From positions 1-64,000 of the forward strand of contig CANMWK010000001.1 in assembly GCA_947501615.1 (NCBI GenBank): a stretch of 64,000 nucleotides of DNA, given 5' to 3'. The notes under the pieces were generated by a model. That model was not told the origin of the DNA. It was given only the letters and a program-made list of their open reading frames with translations, and ran no database searches. Within the stretch, counting starts at the first letter, position 1. Each line of letters starts with the position of its first letter. This document shows positions 26,266-34,694 of this stretch, in pieces. The position numbers and the translations under genes were made by a program. This DNA is from an uncultured Tenacibaculum sp. (GTDB taxonomy: Bacteria > Bacteroidota > Bacteroidia > Flavobacteriales > Flavobacteriaceae).

Positions 26266-28377
26266 TTACAAAAACCATAATTTATCTTTTGCGTGTTCTG
26301 GAATAGTCCCTTGAAAACGAGGGGCTAATTGAGCAACCATTTCAGGGTATTTTATTGTGATAGGAACATTTTGTTGTCTTAAAGATTTCCAATACAATCT
26401 ACTGAATTGATATACTTGTGTTAATAATTCTAAAACAATATCTGCATCTTCAAAAGCATCTTTATCTGGACTTGAAATGCTTATTTTAATAGGGAAGGGG
26501 TAACCCTCTGCATCTGAATAGTATTTACTATTTGGATAACGTACATTGTTAAATAATAAGAATTGATTTAGCGCAATTCTAATATATGTACCACTTAGAG
26601 GCATTAATTTACCATCCCAATTTAAATCGTAAGCAATGATATCTTGAGATTCTGTTTTGTTAATGTTTAAGATGTATAAAGGAATTTTTAAATTCAACTT
26701 ATTCATACCCTCAATAATTGGTTTTACTTCTTCGTATTTCATTTCCTTATAAAAATGAATGACTACTTTGTCTGCTTGTGCAATTGATGTAAAGTTCCTT
26801 ATTGCGGTTAAAATACTACCTGCTAATAATTTTGATTCTGATTTGCTGAAATATTCGAAATTTCTAAATAAACCATTGTTTTGAAAGCTAAAAGCACTTG
26901 CAATGTACTGCGTATTTTCTGACTGATTTGTAAATGCACCTACACCGATAACTAATTCTTTTTTATCTGTAATGGCTAGTTTCCAAGGTTTACCACCTAA
27001 TTTGGCGTGTAATGCCAATGCCATATTTTGTAGTGAGAATTGAAAAGTATATTGGTTTTTAATGTTGCTAACCATTTTTTGATAATCTACTACTTGTGTA
27101 ACAATACCTTCTTTTAAAAACAGTTCTTTGATATTTGTATATATTTCTTTGTCTTCGATGTTTGGGGTGTATTTATCAAAAGGACTGATATAAAAAGCCG
27201 CATATTTTGTAGTGTCGTGATTGAAATTAAAGGTTTCTAATTTTTCTGAAATTTCTGGAAGTGGTTTATTTAAGTTGGTAAACTCTATAAAATGTTCTTT
27301 AGATGATGATGCTTTTACATTTACATACTCTTCAAAACCTTTGTAATATTTTTTATCTGAATTTACACCCTTCATAAAATTTAAGTAAAAATCTTTCACA
27401 AAATCTTTATGCGTGGTATGACAAATAAAGAAAATTTTAATGTTTTGTTTATCAGGTCTTCTGTATGGAGTTAAAAAGTTCATAGCCTGTTTAGGTACTA
27501 AATGCGTTTTTTTATTACCATAACTGTCTTTACCAAATTCTAATAAACCCACATTTGTATCTATGTGATTGATTCTATTTAAAGGAACATCTATAAATTC
27601 CTCTTTTTTAATTGGAATAATTTCTTTAAACTCATTCGTAAAAAGGTATTTATTCGCAAACTTATTAATCAGTTTAGTATACGTCTGGTATTTGTTTTTA
27701 GGTCTATTTACTTCCTCTAATGTTAGATTTAATTGTTTTGCAAGTTGTAAATTAAAAATTGGATAGGTTTTGCTGAAATCTATTTGATTAAATGCTTCTT
27801 CTTTTTCAGGTGTATCTAATTTCATTTGATAGTTAATCACCTTGTTTTTATAGATGCATTTTTTTATATCCTCTGAATCCTCAATATCTTGTACTGATGT
27901 TTTGAGAACTTTAGATGTGCCATCAAAAGAAATTATGAGTTCTGGAAGGTCTGTTAATTTTGCGAATTGTAATTTAAAAGCAAATTTATAATATAAGGTG
28001 TATTCATTTGAAATTTCTTTTGTTTTTGGTAACCAAACTTGTATGTTTCTTACAAAGTTTTTAGTAACAATAAATCCTTGTTCATCACAAAAGTTTCTAA
28101 TTTGATGCTTTAGAAATTGCTTATAGATGCTTAATTCTTTGTAATCTGTTAAGTCAATTTTTAACCCTATACTATTTGATGTTTTTAGTGTAAAAGTGGT
28201 GTAAATTTGGTCTAAACCACTAATGTCAACATCATTAAAAGCCTTTTGTATTTGTCTTGAAAATTTTGATTTGTGAATTGGGTGCGACTCTTCTAATTCA
28301 TCTTTTGTAAAATAGAAAGTAGGTGTTTTATTAGGCCAACTAAACGTTAGGACATTGGTTTTTAGGTGTTCTCTCAT
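26266..28377 (-). CDS. Long prokaryotic Argonaute, predicted catalytically inactive
   Basis: 703 residues. About 1-300 form N, linker and a reduced PAZ region; MID starts near 312 ('NIKIFFICHTTHKDF') and PIWI near 455. Recognisable Argonaute features are 'LHAKLGGKPWKLAI' (457-469), 'VVIHFYKEMK' where the family has vihrDG, and the C-terminal 'YQFSRLYWKSLRQQNVPITI', close to other Bacteroidota Argonautes. The first tetrad Asp is Gly480 ('VIGVGAF') and the third-position Asp is Tyr543, so guide-directed slicing should be lost. Inactive long Argonautes act as guide-loaded sensors that trigger a partner effector; the gene 12 bp downstream is the obvious partner. Guide type is not readable from sequence. 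Confidence 0.85.
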   Translation of the reverse strand: MREHLKTNVLTFSWPNKTPTFYFTKDELEESHPIHKSKFSRQIQKAFNDVDISGLDQIYTTFTLKTSNSIGLKIDLTDYKELSIYKQFLKHQIRNFCDEQGFIVTKNFVRNIQVWLPKTKEISNEYTLYYKFAFKLQFAKLTDLPELIISFDGTSKVLKTSVQDIEDSEDIKKCIYKNKVINYQMKLDTPEKEEAFNQIDFSKTYPIFNLQLAKQLNLTLEEVNRPKNKYQTYTKLINKFANKYLFTNEFKEIIPIKKEEFIDVPLNRINHIDTNVGLLEFGKDSYGNKKTHLVPKQAMNFLTPYRRPDKQNIKIFFICHTTHKDFVKDFYLNFMKGVNSDKKYYKGFEEYVNVKASSSKEHFIEFTNLNKPLPEISEKLETFNFNHDTTKYAAFYISPFDKYTPNIEDKEIYTNIKELFLKEGIVTQVVDYQKMVSNIKNQYTFQFSLQNMALALHAKLGGKPWKLAITDKKELVIGVGAFTNQSENTQYIASAFSFQNNGLFRNFEYFSKSESKLLAGSILTAIRNFTSIAQADKVVIHFYKEMKYEEVKPIIEGMNKLNLKIPLYILNINKTESQDIIAYDLNWDGKLMPLSGTYIRIALNQFLLFNNVRYPNSKYYSDAEGYPFPIKISISSPDKDAFEDADIVLELLTQVYQFSRLYWKSLRQQNVPITIKYPEMVAQLAPRFQGTIPEHAKDKLWFL

Positions 28378-28567
28378 TTATTTTCTTTTTCATTATTTAT
28401 TTTTAAAAGGACATAGCAAATTCCAATTATAAAATATTTACTATAAAAGTAAGAAAAAGGTATCTAAAGGAAAGAATAATAGGTATTTAATTCATAACGA
28501 TTTATTAACACTTGCTTGTTTGAAAAAAAAAAGGCTTTGAGGATTTGAAGGATTTAAGGATATTAAG

Positions 28568-28600
28568 AAAAAAAAGCAAAAGAGTTGATTGCTCCTTTGC
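28568..28600 (-). terminator. Rho-independent terminator of the replication operon
   Basis: On the minus strand the stem GCAAAGGAG/CTCTTTTGC (one G-T wobble) has a 7-base loop and is followed by eight T residues. It lies 22 bp past the DUF3987 stop and separates the replication genes from the Argonaute pair. Confidence 0.72.
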
Positions 28601-28622
28601 TTCCTTAGTTTCCTTAAAATCC

Positions 28623-30401
28623 TTAGGTTTCCTTTGCAGGGTTTGTATAGCAATTATGTGCATCTCTATGAATTAAATTAGCTTTTACAAAAGAAGTCAT
28701 ATAGCCTTCAGCAGTTTTGTGAGGAATGCTAAACTTATCTGCAATATTTAAATACTCTTGTCTTGTAAATTTTGCAGAAAGTTCATTTAAAAATCGCTCT
28801 TTTTTATTTAGCCTTTTTTGTGTTTTAGGTTCAATGGGTAAATCATTAAACACTTTGCTACTATGGTTTACGAGTGTTGCAATTATAGAAATGGCATTGT
28901 TAAAATCTTCATCTTCACATTGTCTAATTTTGTTTACATCACCATCTTCCATAATTCTAAATACTGAGAATATCATCATTATTCTAAATGCTATTAAACC
29001 TAATCTTCTTATGGTTGCAATGTATTCCTCTGGTTGTACGTTTAAATATTTAGTTTGTAACGATTCAAAGAAAGAATTGAACTGTTGTTGCTGTTTTGTT
29101 GAAAGTTGAATTTCAATTTCTGAATTGTTTTGTAACGTTTTATATAGCTCTAAAAATTGAAGTCCTAGATTGTTATAATAATCATCTAGATTTACTTTGT
29201 TACTATTGTTAAAAACATTTTTCCAAATTGGTTTGATGTTCATATAGTAAAACATAAATCTACTGAACAACCCATTTTCTGCATTCGGAATTAATGTAGC
29301 TACTTGTTTTGGTGTGCCTGAAAGAATTGTTGATAAACAAGGTTTTTCAATATCTACATATTCACTATCTGTTCTTCTGTAATAACTTATCGTTTCGTGG
29401 TGAAAGGCTTTTCTAAAACCATCAGAATAATTACCATAATCGCTTTTAAAGGCTTGTGCCAAGGTATCTCCTTCAGTTTCAAATATTAATCCTTTACCAT
29501 CATTATCAGATATTAATTGATATACACCTGTTACACTATTGTTAGCAGGTATGAATAACATTTGTTCTGGAGGTTTTGAAGGTTTTTCTGCTTTTTCACT
29601 TTTGCCTTTATGTAGGTTGTATACATTCATTTCTGAATCGTATTGTTGCTTTAAAACTTTAGATTGTTCTCTTTTAGATTTATGAACTGGGTCTACTAAG
29701 TTTTTAATTTTATTTAGCCTTCCTTTTCCTGCGGAAGCAGGGGCAGTAACAAATAAATACAAGTTGCTATGCACTTTGTTTTGGTCGTAAATACCAAATA
29801 GTTTGGGTAAACACGCACTAAAAGCTGTAACAGCACCTAACAATAAAATATCTTTTTCTTCTGCGCTTGATGCCGGTTCAACAACTAATTTTAAAAACTC
29901 TGGAATGGTTTGATATACATTCTCTGAAATTGTAGGTAAATTATCCTTAATAATTTCAATTGGTGTTGTATTATCTGTTTCATAGCTTGTTGCATTCGCT
30001 GTTGTAAATTTGTTGCTTTCTTGTTGCTCTGTGATTCTGATTCCTGCTTGATGTATGTGGTGATATAAAGTAGCTATCGAAATTCCGTGTCCTTTTGCAT
30101 TGATGCATTTGGAATATTGTTCATCGCAATCTTTATTATCATAACTAGGATGAAATTTACTTAGTCTGTGAAAATATTCTCTACCAGATTCTCCATATTC
30201 TTCTGCAATTGCAAAACCAATATTTCTCCAGTTTGTATAGTTTACAGTAATATCAATACCATTTCGTTCAATTTCATTTATATAGGAATCTATTTTGTTG
30301 CTAGTAGGCTCAATAAAATTTGTTGCTGTTTTGTTGCTTGTTGTTGTTATTTCCTTAATAGGTTTATTTAACCATTCTTTAGGTTGGAACTTCTTATTCA
30401 T
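28623..30401 (-). CDS. PriCT/DUF3987 primase-helicase-like replication protein
   Basis: 592 residues. The N-terminal ~40-120 region ('NYTNWRNIGFAIAEEYG', 'DEQYSKCIN') fits a PriCT_2-type domain, and the rest is DUF3987, with a Walker A-like 'VTAPASAGKGRLN' near 218-230 and conserved 'YSDGFRKAFHHE' and 'SGTPKQVATLIPNAENGLFS'. Such proteins are common in Bacteroidota islands with VirE_N proteins and probably help replicate the excised element. Its start overlaps the VirE_N stop by 4 bp. In related elements a relaxase often follows; here a terminator and the Argonaute pair follow instead. Confidence 0.85.
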   Translation of the reverse strand: MNKKFQPKEWLNKPIKEITTTSNKTATNFIEPTSNKIDSYINEIERNGIDITVNYTNWRNIGFAIAEEYGESGREYFHRLSKFHPSYDNKDCDEQYSKCINAKGHGISIATLYHHIHQAGIRITEQQESNKFTTANATSYETDNTTPIEIIKDNLPTISENVYQTIPEFLKLVVEPASSAEEKDILLLGAVTAFSACLPKLFGIYDQNKVHSNLYLFVTAPASAGKGRLNKIKNLVDPVHKSKREQSKVLKQQYDSEMNVYNLHKGKSEKAEKPSKPPEQMLFIPANNSVTGVYQLISDNDGKGLIFETEGDTLAQAFKSDYGNYSDGFRKAFHHETISYYRRTDSEYVDIEKPCLSTILSGTPKQVATLIPNAENGLFSRFMFYYMNIKPIWKNVFNNSNKVNLDDYYNNLGLQFLELYKTLQNNSEIEIQLSTKQQQQFNSFFESLQTKYLNVQPEEYIATIRRLGLIAFRIMMIFSVFRIMEDGDVNKIRQCEDEDFNNAISIIATLVNHSSKVFNDLPIEPKTQKRLNKKERFLNELSAKFTRQEYLNIADKFSIPHKTAEGYMTSFVKANLIHRDAHNCYTNPAKET

Positions 30402-31306
30402 ATTAATTGATGTCTTTTATTTATAAAAGCAGTTGGATCATATGATAAAAAACAAGCTCTGGAAACGTCTTTACCTGATTGGTCTACTTCTATGTTATAG
30501 GTTAAACTTAAATAATTGGCTACTGCCTTAAAATATTCTGAATGCGTTATCTCAGAAATATCTATTCTAATAATCCATTTTAAACCTTTACCAGAAGGTG
30601 AGGTAAATAATAGTTCAGTATCAAAATAATCATCATTTAGTAAACGTTTTTTTAGCTCAATGATATTTTCTAAATGGTCGAAATCTAAGGTTAACAAATT
30701 TGAATGTTTGATTAATTCTTTGTCATTTCTTTTCTTAAAAATTCCTGAAAAAGTTACATAGTCGAAATTGTTTGCTTTGAATTTTCGTGCTTCTTTTGTA
30801 TCAGTTATTTTTCTATAACTTTCTGTAGCACTTTTATATTTAGTACTAATGATTAAGCTATGTATTTGATGAAGCCATAAAGTATCCGCAGGAAAAACAT
30901 TTCTAATAGGAGCTTTGAAAAAGCTACATTTAGCTATCCAAGTATTTTCTGCATTGTGAAAGAATTTATCTTCTTCCTTCGGTTTCGATTTTAAATTTAA
31001 TTGTAACGCTTCACTTATTTTTATAAGCAACTGTTCAGAATTTTCAGTATCAAAATACAATTGAGCAAAATCAAAAACATCTCCTTTAAAACTACTTAAT
31101 TCAGTATCTATGTGAACTGCAATATTATTTTCAATCGTAATTTTTAAAGTCTCTTTATCTTTATTAAAAGGATTCTTGATTATTTTACAGCTCCTTCCTG
31201 TTAAGGAAAGAACTGTTTGATTTGAATAATACTGTTTTAATACATAAGCATAAATATTGATGCCATAATGTGTTTTGTTGAGTATTGCTGCTTTACTTAT
31301 TTCCAT
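30398..31306 (-). CDS. VirE_N / BT4734-like primase-associated protein
   Basis: The start is ATG at 31306 ('MEISKAAILNKTHYGIN'), overlapping the upstream HTH gene by 14 bp. The frame opens earlier, but those residues lie within the HTH coding end. The 302-residue product has an N-terminal region resembling a degraded CHC2 primase zinc-finger fold ('FNKDKETLKITIEN', 'GDVFDFAQLYF', no cysteine set) and a C-terminal VirE_N domain ('LLTLDFDHLENI', 'LLFTSPSGKGLKWIIRID', 'VDQSGKDVSRACFLSYDP'). The Asp pair and the S-G-K-G-x-K motif resemble AEP-type primase-polymerases. With the DUF3987 gene it forms the island's replication module. Confidence 0.83.
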   Translation of the reverse strand: MEISKAAILNKTHYGINIYAYVLKQYYSNQTVLSLTGRSCKIIKNPFNKDKETLKITIENNIAVHIDTELSSFKGDVFDFAQLYFDTENSEQLLIKISEALQLNLKSKPKEEDKFFHNAENTWIAKCSFFKAPIRNVFPADTLWLHQIHSLIISTKYKSATESYRKITDTKEARKFKANNFDYVTFSGIFKKRNDKELIKHSNLLTLDFDHLENIIELKKRLLNDDYFDTELLFTSPSGKGLKWIIRIDISEITHSEYFKAVANYLSLTYNIEVDQSGKDVSRACFLSYDPTAFINKRHQLI

Positions 31307-31589
31307 CTTTTCTAAAATTATGGTTGTAGTAATTGTCTTGCAGTAATTGCTCAATGTCAGCTACTTTATAGTAAAATTTTCCTTGAATCTTACTATATGG
31401 TATTGTGCCATTTGTTCTAAAAGTTTGTAATGTTCTTTTACTAATGTGTAAGGATTGCATTACCTCTTGATTGTCTATCCAATTATCTTTCAGCTTTTCA
31501 GCTTTTTGATATTTGATTAAATCTATACGTGCTTTAATGTCTTTTATTTCTTGAGAGATTGTTAGTAGCAAATCGATTATTTCAGTCAT
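31293..31589 (-). CDS. Helix-turn-helix protein (excisionase-like), second of tandem pair
   Basis: 98 residues. A short N-terminal coiled coil is followed by a winged HTH: 'IDNQEVMQSLHISKRTLQTF', then 'TIPYSKIQGKFYYKVADIEQ', the MerR/excisionase-like fold. Its start overlaps the end of the preceding HTH gene by 4 bp. Such pairs in Bacteroidota islands regulate excision or the replication genes; which applies here is not visible. Confidence 0.8.
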   Translation of the reverse strand: MTEIIDLLLTISQEIKDIKARIDLIKYQKAEKLKDNWIDNQEVMQSLHISKRTLQTFRTNGTIPYSKIQGKFYYKVADIEQLLQDNYYNHNFRKDGNK

Positions 31590-31888
31590 AGCTTTACCGT
31601 TTTTGCATTAATTAAATAATTAGCAGCTTGCTGTTCGATTTCGTCTTGCGATTCAATTTTATTACGTAACAACCATTGGTCTAATTCTGGTCTATTGAAA
31701 TAGATTTTCTTACCATTTGGTTTGTAATGTGGAATTGCTCCTGTACTAGTTAGTTTGTATAAGTGAGATTGAGATAACTCTAAATACTTACACGTTTCAT
31801 TAAAATTTAATACTTGTTTTTGCATTGTTTGATGCTCAATTATGAGTTTTTCAATGCTGTTTAATTTTTCGATGATATTTGTGTCCAT
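31586..31888 (-). CDS. Helix-turn-helix protein (excisionase-like), first of tandem pair
   Basis: 100 residues with the layout of its downstream neighbour: an N-terminal helix, then 'LNFNETCKYLELSQSHLYKL' and 'GAIPHYKPNGKKIYFNRPEL', a MerR/excisionase-type HTH with a wing. It heads the operon HTH-HTH-VirE_N-DUF3987, all overlapping, so it may set expression of the replication module. About 155 bp upstream separate it from the unrecognised 321-aa gene and should contain the promoter. Confidence 0.8.
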   Translation of the reverse strand: MDTNIIEKLNSIEKLIIEHQTMQKQVLNFNETCKYLELSQSHLYKLTSTGAIPHYKPNGKKIYFNRPELDQWLLRNKIESQDEIEQQAANYLINAKTVKL

Positions 31889-32044
31889 CTTTAAATTGGT
31901 TTAAAATAAATAAGGACATCTGGCCAAATGTCATTCTTGGTTATCAAGAACGATACAAAGGTTTAAAAACAATGATTTTTAAAGTGTGAGAGTTTTAGGT
32001 GAGTGGGAGATTACAATGAGATTTCTAATAAATCTCATTGTTTT

Positions 32045-33010
32045 TTATTGTATTTGTTTGAAGATATTGTCTATACTTTCTTTTTTTAACAGATTGTTAT
32101 TTTTAGAATATAGGTTTTGAGCAGTTAAAGGTTTCCCTAGTTTAGTATAAAATAGACCTGTAGATTCTATTATTGTAGGATTCAAGTTTTTAAAATGTAT
32201 TTTTAATTTATTTACAACGTACTTAAATTCAGTTGTCTTACAATCTAAATATATTTTCTTTTCAATTTGATTGAAATTTTCAGTCAATAATAATTTATAT
32301 AAATCTTCTACATCTGTTGAAGTGTCTAGTAAATCAATACTAAACTGTAATCTTTTTAAAATTTTTAAAAGCCAATTTTTATCTTCTTTTAAATAACCAA
32401 ATGAAACTTTTTTATTTAGCTTCTTAGAGGCTTTTGTATTTGATTTTAATTCTGTTTTTTTAGTGGTTTTATCCTTGTTTTTAACAATATCGTATTCATT
32501 TAAAACTTCATTAAAATAATATTTATAGATTTCCTCAACTGTAAATCTGTCTTCTTCACCATATTCAGCAAATCGTTCTTGTAATTCTAAAAACAACCAG
32601 ATCATATTTGTTTTTAAATACTGAATAACAAATGTGTTCTCTTCTTGGATGTTTTTTCTATGAAAATTATATTTTTTGATGTAATTATCTACATTTTGTA
32701 AATGTTGTTTGTATTGATTAAAGATTTTTTGATAATTGAAAATATGTTCGTGTTCTATTGCATTCTCTGGAAAACTATCAATTAATTTATTAAACTTATT
32801 GCAAGTTTCAATATCAATTAGTTTTTTATAATATTTTCGTTTAGCTCCAAAATCTTTTTCGGTAAAACTTATTGTAAATAGAGGAGGAGTTTTATAAGCA
32901 ACGCTGTTTTTAAAATTATTATTCAGTTCTTTATAATCACGTTCGTTTTTTTTGTCCTTATGGATTCCTTCTGTAATGGAAGTTAAGGAAGCGTAAATAT
33001 CGTTTATCAT
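32045..33010 (-). CDS. Unrecognised island protein next to the integrase
   Basis: 321 residues, Lys/Asn-rich, mostly helical, without signal peptide, membrane segment or catalytic motif. Notable parts are 'MINDIYASLTSITEGIHKDK', a central 'WLFLELQERFAEYGEEDRFT', and a C-terminal 'TEFKYVVNKLKIHFKNLNPT' followed by 'FYTKLGKPLTAQNLYS'. The C-terminal part recalls proteins carried directly after integrases in other Bacteroidota islands, sometimes grouped with RteC-like regulators, but I cannot assign a family. Its ATG overlaps the integrase stop by one base, so it is co-translated with the recombinase and may take part in excision control. Confidence 0.6.
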   Translation of the reverse strand: MINDIYASLTSITEGIHKDKKNERDYKELNNNFKNSVAYKTPPLFTISFTEKDFGAKRKYYKKLIDIETCNKFNKLIDSFPENAIEHEHIFNYQKIFNQYKQHLQNVDNYIKKYNFHRKNIQEENTFVIQYLKTNMIWLFLELQERFAEYGEEDRFTVEEIYKYYFNEVLNEYDIVKNKDKTTKKTELKSNTKASKKLNKKVSFGYLKEDKNWLLKILKRLQFSIDLLDTSTDVEDLYKLLLTENFNQIEKKIYLDCKTTEFKYVVNKLKIHFKNLNPTIIESTGLFYTKLGKPLTAQNLYSKNNNLLKKESIDNIFKQIQ

Positions 33011-34104
33011 TATAAGTCTAAATTTATTTTGTTAGCAGCTTCTCTTTTTTTGTCATCAATAACTTTGGCATAAATTTGAGTTGTTCTTAATTCTTTATGA
33101 CCTAATAGTTTTGAAACTGTATAAATATCTGTTCCTAGTGTTAATTGAAGAGTAGCATAGGTGTGTCTTGCACAATGGAATGTTATTGTTTTTGTTATTC
33201 CTGCTTTCATCATCCACTGTTGTAATTTTAAATTTGACCAAGCACTATAATTCAAACCTTTAAAAATTTGGTTTTCTTGATTATCTTCTTCACCTAATAA
33301 AGTTCTTGCTTGTTCTGATATAGGAAGGGTTTGTGTTCCTTTTGTTTTCTTTTGAGTGAATCTGATGTAATAACCCATTTCTTTAGAATGTTGAATTTCT
33401 GACCATTTTAATTTTACTATATCAGACCATCTTAAGCCTGTTAAAGTAGAAAATATAAAAGCGGTTTTTAAAATAGGAATTTCACATTCTGTTTTTGCTG
33501 CTGCTTGTAATTCATCTAAGGTTAGAAATTCACGTTGAGGTTCTCCTTGTTTAAAATGCTTTACATTTTGCCCAGGATTAATTTTTAGAATATCATCTTT
33601 AACAGCTTGTTTTAGTGCAGCCATAAATTTACCAAAATAAGAATGCTTTGAGTTTTGAGATAGTTTTTTATTTGCTCTACCAATGGCATCTTTATCTAAA
33701 TATTTTCTGAAATTCTCTACAAACGTTTTATCAACATCTTTAAAGCTTATATCATTTGGACAAAATTTATCAAGATGTTTTAACATACTATTCCAATTGC
33801 CATAATTACCAGCACTATTGTTTTTGGTTTCAGCTAATGTCTTAATATAACTAATAAAACTACCTTTTAATTTTTCAATATTATCAAAACCATAGATTCC
33901 ATTTTGTAATTCAATCTGTCTTTGTGCGCAAATGGTTTCAGCTAGTTGTAAGGTTTTTTTATTAACCTCTCTTTCCGTTGTAGTTTTAGGGTTAGGAGTG
34001 AGGTACAACCTTAAATACTCAGTTTTTCTTTTACCTTTATGATAATAGTCGAGGTATAAACTTATATTTTTATTCTTCTTTCTTTTTCTTAGCGTTACTT
34101 TCAT
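33010..34104 (-). CDS. Tyrosine recombinase (island integrase)
   Basis: 364 residues. SAM-like core-binding domain at about 75-185, catalytic domain from about 190. The catalytic set is complete: R225 in 'LTGLRWSDIVKL', a Lys near 253-255, H310/R313 in 'FHCARHTYATLQ', H336 in 'LLGHKELRTTQIYAKV' and nucleophile Y345. This is the phage-integrase type common in Bacteroidota islands. It lies between the excisionase-like gene and the 321-aa gene, about 590 bp from the mnmE att site, and should catalyse integration at the mnmE CIGK codons. It appears intact, so the island may still excise. Confidence 0.93.
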   Translation of the reverse strand: MKVTLRKRKKNKNISLYLDYYHKGKRKTEYLRLYLTPNPKTTTEREVNKKTLQLAETICAQRQIELQNGIYGFDNIEKLKGSFISYIKTLAETKNNSAGNYGNWNSMLKHLDKFCPNDISFKDVDKTFVENFRKYLDKDAIGRANKKLSQNSKHSYFGKFMAALKQAVKDDILKINPGQNVKHFKQGEPQREFLTLDELQAAAKTECEIPILKTAFIFSTLTGLRWSDIVKLKWSEIQHSKEMGYYIRFTQKKTKGTQTLPISEQARTLLGEEDNQENQIFKGLNYSAWSNLKLQQWMMKAGITKTITFHCARHTYATLQLTLGTDIYTVSKLLGHKELRTTQIYAKVIDDKKREAANKINLDL

Positions 34105-34107
34105 AGC

Positions 34108-34473
34108 TTATTCATTAAATAAATTTTCAATTTGTTTTTTAGATACTATTCTTTTTCTACCAAATGGTACAGCTTTTAAACGTCCATTTTGAACCATTCT
34201 CTGAATGGTCCATCTGCTAACACCAATAAGTTGAGAAGCTTCTGTAATACTTAAGTATTCTTTATTTGTATTAAGAACTGTATTAGTATTATTGATTGTT
34301 TCGTTTTTTATTTCAGTTTCAGAAATAGCAGCATTTATTTTTTCTTGTCTTTTTCTTAGTTTCCAAGCTTTCTTGCCACAAGAATTACTACAATACTTAG
34401 TTACAGTTGTTCGCGCTGTAAATGTCTTATTACATTGCTGACAATTTTTTAAAAGATATATGTTACTACTCAT
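34108..34473 (-). CDS. Zinc-finger plus helix-turn-helix excisionase-like protein
   Basis: 121 residues in two parts: an FCS-type zinc finger ('CQQCNKTF' and 'KYCSNSCGKKAWKLR', about 11-40) and a C-terminal MerR/excisionase HTH ('LSITEASQLIGVSRWTIQRM', then 'RLKAVPFGRKRIVSKKQIE'). It is 3 bp upstream of the integrase gene and directly beside the att region, where a recombination directionality factor belongs. The attached zinc finger is less usual and may bind an extra site or partner. Confidence 0.8.
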   Translation of the reverse strand: MSSNIYLLKNCQQCNKTFTARTTVTKYCSNSCGKKAWKLRKRQEKINAAISETEIKNETINNTNTVLNTNKEYLSITEASQLIGVSRWTIQRMVQNGRLKAVPFGRKRIVSKKQIENLFNE

Positions 34474-34558
34474 CCTTTTGGTGCGTTAAGTAGCCTTATG
34501 GGTCAATAGGTAGCATTATGGTGCATAATATTTCCTGTAAAAACTTATTTGTCTATTT

Positions 34559-34592
34559 GGGCAACAAATAATGAAATAAGGCAACGATTATA
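34559..34592 (+). promoter_or_regulatory. Candidate arm-type recombinase sites, right end
   Basis: GGGCAACAAATA (34559-34570) repeats the left-end motif at 7912. A variant, GGCAACGATTATAC, begins at 34580, and another, AGCAACAAATA, starts at 34622. Together they occupy the space between the excisionase-like gene and the att core, where integrase arm sites lie in many elements. Confidence 0.42.
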
Positions 34593-34694
34593 CAACGAAT
34601 TTAATCAAAAAAGAGCTAATAAGCAACAAATAAAGGAAGATATATTTAGTTAAATTAAAGAAAAACAAGTAGTTATGTAATAAAAGAAAGGTAA

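Noticed and set aside
26388..26400. Extra att-like TTTCCAATACAA inside the Argonaute gene
   Set aside because: It encodes 'LYWKS', a conserved Argonaute block, in an intact reading frame; no sign of integration.
10723..28377. SIR2-Argonaute (SPARSA-like) system
   Set aside because: The SIR2 gene is about 15 kb from the Argonaute and belongs to the hsd operon, and the Argonaute is a long form with its own neighbour.
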